A DNA stretch of 9,611 bases, taken from an uncultured Clostridia bacterium. Its GTDB lineage: Bacteria > Bacillota > Clostridia > TANB77 > CAG-508. Below the pieces are notes generated by a model that saw nothing but the letters and a program-made list of their open reading frames with translations, ran no database searches and was not told the origin of the DNA. This document shows positions 6,283-9,611 of this stretch, one piece after another (position 1 is the first letter of the stretch; each line of letters begins with the position of its first letter). The translations under genes were made by a program, and so were the position numbers. The stretch lies in the NCBI GenBank assembly GCA_944386375.1, contig CALXAW010000048.1:1-9611 (forward strand), given 5' to 3'.

Positions 6283-6327
6283 CCCCCAACATTGTGTTTC
6301 CGTAAGGAAAAAATAATAGGTTGGGGG
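6283..6327 (+). promoter_or_regulatory. Inverted-repeat leader with nested hairpin before adhesin
   Basis: CCCCCAAC (6283-6290) and GTTGGGGG (6320-6327) form a perfect 8-bp inverted repeat. Nested inside is TTTCC-GTAA-GGAAA (6297-6310), a 5-bp stem with a GNRA-type tetraloop. The right arm GGGGG is also the only plausible ribosome binding site, seven bases before the ATG at 6335. If the transcript includes the left arm, pairing would hide that site. The predicted start (6287-6289) leaves only part of the C-rich arm in the RNA, so the repeat may instead act as DNA, while the inner hairpin would sit near the mRNA 5' end as a stabiliser. Confidence 0.6.
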
Positions 6328-6334
6328 AATTTTT

Positions 6335-9300
6335 ATGAAAAAAACATTAAAAGAAAACTGTAAAAAATTTTTAATAATGACAATAGTTATTATTTTAGTA
6401 ACTTCTTTAATGCCTATAAATACTGTAGTTGCAGTAACAAATACAGTTAAAGAAGAACTAGAACAACAAGAAAACAGTGTAGAAAACCAAAAAGAAAATA
6501 CTAACAAAACAGAAGAAAATTTAGTGCAAAAAACCGAAAAACCTACGGAAATAACTGATGATAAAGAAAATAATACGCAAAACACAACAGAAAAAAATGA
6601 AATTGTAGAAGAACAAAACAAAAAAGAAGATAAAAAAGAAGATACAAAACAAGAAATTAACAACAACGTAGAAACAAAAACAGAAAGCAAAGTTCAAGTC
6701 ACACCAGAAGCAAAAACTATGCAAACAAGAGCTGTACAAAAATCTAGTGACTTAACTAATTTTGTTAAAGAAGTAAAAATATTAAATTTAGATGGAACAG
6801 AAGTAGAAGGAAGTCTACAACCAGACCAAACATATGAAATACAGTTACATTTTGAAGAATCTGACAATTTGCAATTTGAAGTAAATGCAGAAGGAAAAAT
6901 GACATATCAATTACCAAATGCTGTAAAAGTATTAAGCGCAATTCCAGAACAAGATATAGTAAGTAGTTTAGGAGTTCCGCTTGGTAAATATGCAATAGAT
7001 GCAAATGGATTAGTATCTGTAACTTGGAATAATGTAGATAGACATGGAACCCCTATAGATCAATCATATATAGAATACTATAATGATGCATTTTTAAATT
7101 TACAATTTAGTTCTAAAATAATGGCAACATCAGTAGGAGAAGAAATACAAATAGATTTTGGAAATGATATAAAAATTGATGTAACATTTGACCATTTACA
7201 TAGCATTATTGTAAATAAAAAAGCAGGAAATTATAATTCACAAACACACTCTATAGATTATGAAGTAGAGCTTGTTACTTATGCTCAAATGAATAATGTA
7301 AAAATGGAAGATGTACTAGACTCAAGATTTGACCTTAATTTAGAACAACCAATAAATATAACATATAATTATAGCAATGGGCAAACAAGAACAGTTAATA
7401 TAGATATACAAAATTATCCAAATTCTGTAACAGTAAATGACAATGGAACAACAAAAGTTCTTTATGGTGAACAAGTAAAAGAATATATAGAAATATTAGA
7501 TGGGAAATTTGTATTATATTATAAAGACTTAAATGCAAGTACAGTAGAAAGCCAAACTCAAATAATAGCTAAATATAGTACAAAAATAAAAGATAATATT
7601 ATAACTGGAACAACACAGGGAGCAATAAGCTTTGATGCAACAAATATAGCAACAGGTACAGGTAATTTAAATAATGGTATAGAAGTAAGTAGTACAGATA
7701 CAGAAACAGTACCTGTAAATCATGTATTATTAGAAAAATCAGGTTGGTATGTAGCAAAAGGAGACCCAACTTTAAATAATAAAGAAGATGTAATAGTGTG
7801 GCATATTGCATTAGGAGACGGATATAGCAAAATAAATGGTACATTAATAACAGATGTATTGGGGCAAAAATTAACATTTGCTACAAATGAATTATGCCTA
7901 ATAAACCTATATGATAAGAATAAACAAGTAATAAAACAAGAATTATGTTTTTTAAAAGATTCGTCAATTAAAATAAATGGAAATACATTTACATATACAG
8001 TTCCAACAGACCAAGAATATTATGGATGCGAAATATATTATTGTACATATTATGAAAAAGGTGTAACTGTAGGAACAGAAGGATTTAACAACTATGCTTC
8101 AGTTGTAGGACCAATAGGAAATCACCAAACAGGTGGAACAGCTTGGGTTGGAACAAATCTTATGAATGTAAATAAATCAGTAGATCCAATTAGAACTGGT
8201 GATGACTCAATTAATTATAAAGTAGAAATAGATATACCAGGAGCATATTATAAACAATGGTTTTATATTTATGATATTACACAAGTAGCAACACAAGTAT
8301 GGGACGGTCAAAACTATGTAGAAAAGTCATATTTTGTAAATTACCAAGATTTTGAAGAATATTTCCTTGAAAACTTAAAAATCACAGCAACAGACAACCA
8401 AGGACATACAGTAGAATTTGTAAATTATGCTACAAATCCAACAGCGCCACATACATATACAATACTATATGGAGGAATCTCAAATTATGGGCAAGTAATG
8501 ATTGGTTTTAATGGAGCTGACGAAAATACTATACATTGGAACATTGCGGTAGATAGTAAATTGACTATAGAATATAAAGTACCACTAAATACCGATGTAT
8601 ATGATAGAGCAGAAGGAAGTAAAGGCAAATTAGAAGAATATACAGGAAAAACAATAAAAAATATAGTAGAAGCTACAGGAAGAAATGAAGCTGGAACAAC
8701 ATATTTAGGAAAAGATGATGTAGATGCACAAATTCCACAAATATTAGACAAAACATATGAATTTATACAAAACACAAATCTAGCTAAATTTAAAATAGTA
8801 TTAAATCAAAACAAAGCAGATTTAGACCCAGATAGTGATACACTAACAGTATTAGACACAATGTCTCCAGAATTAGAATTTTTACCAACAACATTAGAGG
8901 TAAATGCATATAATGAACAAACACAACAATATGATATACCAATAGCAGTAGAATTAGAAGAAACAACAGATCCTGCTACAAATGAGACAACAGTTAAAAT
9001 AAAAAATATACCAGATGCTACAAATGTAGAAATTAGATATAATGCATTAATGAAAGGTTCAGGACTTATAGATGTTTCAAATTTAGCACAAATAATGGGA
9101 GTAATAGGAACATCTAGTAAAACAGAATATCAATTTGAGGTTCAAAATAGTTCTGCAGTTTCTGGTGGCTCTGAAACAGGTGTAACATTTTCTATTGAAA
9201 AATATGGGGAAACAGATACTGGAAAAGAACTATTAGCGAATGTTGCATTTGAGTTAAGTAAAGTAGAATCAAATGGAACAGAAACAGTTATAGGTTCTCC

Positions 9301-9611
9301 AACTACAGATAAAGACGGAAAAATAATATTACAAAATATGGATAAAGGAACTTATTATTTAAAAGAATTATCAACAGTAGATACAAGCTATATTTTATTA
9401 CAAGATAAAATAACAATTGTAATTGCAGATAATAATACTATAACAGCAACATATCCAAAAGATGGAATAATTAATGTAGTAGAAGATCCTAACAATACAA
9501 CAATAGAAGTATTAAATAAAAAACAATTAAATATAGAGCTAGAAGGAACAAAAACCTGGGTAGACTTTGACAATAAAAATAAAACAAGACCAGAAGAAAT
9601 AACAGTAAACT
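6335..9611 (+). CDS. Large Cna-B/SpaA-type surface adhesin, 3' end outside window
   Basis: An open frame of 1092 codons with no stop before the window end, so the protein is partial. It starts with a signal peptide (charged MKKTLKENCKK, hydrophobic core about 12-28, likely cleavage after VVA at 33). A low-complexity E/K/N/Q/T-rich stalk follows (about 36-135), then beta-rich modules. The first (about 142-290) is an adhesin-like domain. Four modules follow, each opening with a hydrophobic-x-K strand near Lys295, Lys468, Lys614 and Lys806, with later Y-x-V/I strands. A SpaA/prealbumin-like domain spans about 949-1065 (TGKELLANVAFEL, then GTYYLKEL with Glu1011). The window ends in a Cna-B domain (EGTKTW, then RPEEITVN). 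Such proteins carry internal Lys-Asn/Asp isopeptide bonds and are usually sortase-anchored; no LPxTG is reached. Ligand unknown. It has its own promoter. Confidence 0.93.
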   Translation, partial: MKKTLKENCKKFLIMTIVIILVTSLMPINTVVAVTNTVKEELEQQENSVENQKENTNKTEENLVQKTEKPTEITDDKENNTQNTTEKNEIVEEQNKKEDKKEDTKQEINNNVETKTESKVQVTPEAKTMQTRAVQKSSDLTNFVKEVKILNLDGTEVEGSLQPDQTYEIQLHFEESDNLQFEVNAEGKMTYQLPNAVKVLSAIPEQDIVSSLGVPLGKYAIDANGLVSVTWNNVDRHGTPIDQSYIEYYNDAFLNLQFSSKIMATSVGEEIQIDFGNDIKIDVTFDHLHSIIVNKKAGNYNSQTHSIDYEVELVTYAQMNNVKMEDVLDSRFDLNLEQPINITYNYSNGQTRTVNIDIQNYPNSVTVNDNGTTKVLYGEQVKEYIEILDGKFVLYYKDLNASTVESQTQIIAKYSTKIKDNIITGTTQGAISFDATNIATGTGNLNNGIEVSSTDTETVPVNHVLLEKSGWYVAKGDPTLNNKEDVIVWHIALGDGYSKINGTLITDVLGQKLTFATNELCLINLYDKNKQVIKQELCFLKDSSIKINGNTFTYTVPTDQEYYGCEIYYCTYYEKGVTVGTEGFNNYASVVGPIGNHQTGGTAWVGTNLMNVNKSVDPIRTGDDSINYKVEIDIPGAYYKQWFYIYDITQVATQVWDGQNYVEKSYFVNYQDFEEYFLENLKITATDNQGHTVEFVNYATNPTAPHTYTILYGGISNYGQVMIGFNGADENTIHWNIAVDSKLTIEYKVPLNTDVYDRAEGSKGKLEEYTGKTIKNIVEATGRNEAGTTYLGKDDVDAQIPQILDKTYEFIQNTNLAKFKIVLNQNKADLDPDSDTLTVLDTMSPELEFLPTTLEVNAYNEQTQQYDIPIAVELEETTDPATNETTVKIKNIPDATNVEIRYNALMKGSGLIDVSNLAQIMGVIGTSSKTEYQFEVQNSSAVSGGSETGVTFSIEKYGETDTGKELLANVAFELSKVESNGTETVIGSPTTDKDGKIILQNMDKGTYYLKELSTVDTSYILLQDKITIVIADNNTITATYPKDGIINVVEDPNNTTIEVLNKKQLNIELEGTKTWVDFDNKNKTRPEEITVN
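6620..6643 (+). repeat. In-frame 12-bp tandem repeat in the adhesin stalk
   Basis: AAAAAAGAAGAT occurs twice head to tail (6620-6631, 6632-6643) and encodes KKED-KKED. The unit is four codons, so slippage would change stalk length without breaking the frame. Confidence 0.6.

Noticed and set aside
6283..6327. Invertible promoter switch
   Set aside because: The inverted repeats do not flank the promoter: the -35 and -10 boxes both lie outside the 29-base interval, so inversion would not turn transcription on or off.
6283..6334. Known riboswitch (for example a cyclic-di-GMP aptamer)
   Set aside because: The leader is only about 46 bases and lacks the conserved aptamer sequences; only a nested hairpin is visible.
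6193..9573. Several short minus-strand open frames, rich in F, L, S and C, opposite the adhesin
   Set aside because: They arise because the sense strand is rich in A and lacks complementary stops; they have no motifs and overlap a 1092-codon frame with a signal peptide and known domains.

Overview
The window is AT-rich, with heavy use of TTA, ATA, AGA and AAA codons, AAGGA/GGAG-type ribosome binding sites and sigma-A-like promoters. Its genes have Gram-positive (Bacillota) homologues: a tsaE-tsaB-rimI operon, ruvB-queH, a PssD/PssE glycosyltransferase pair and a Cna-B-type surface protein. This points to a low-GC Clostridia-like bacterium, plausibly gut-associated. The species cannot be named from the sequence.

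Layout. Positions 1-243 hold the decayed 3' end of rimI and a striking composite palindrome (11-177) that can fold as a cloverleaf of hairpins. From 2323 down to 244 on the minus strand lies a tight operon: a flavin reductase-family protein, tsaE, tsaB and rimI. rimI carries a one-base frameshift; its missing C-terminus is readable in the next frame down to 141. A divergent promoter region (2324-2460) separates this from the plus-strand genes: pssD-like and pssE-like glycosyltransferase subunits (overlapping ATGA), ruvB, queH and a rhuM-family gene. A strong promoter (TTGACT-17 bp-TATAAT) and an inverted-repeat leader then precede a very large secreted surface protein. That reading frame opens at 6335 and is still open at the window end (1092 codons visible).

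How the genes relate. TsaB and TsaE belong to the machinery for the tRNA modification t6A, and RimI is the N-terminal acetyltransferase commonly encoded beside them. QueH serves another tRNA modification (queuosine), and RuvB is the Holliday-junction branch-migration motor; these are core genes. The PssD/PssE pair probably makes one glycosyl transfer to a lipid-linked glycan. rhuM and the surface protein look like accessory content joined to the core block at about 5150.

Nothing here is clearly a new multi-gene system. The most unusual signals are the cloverleaf palindrome abutting a frameshifted rimI, and the double inverted-repeat architecture around the adhesin promoter and leader.
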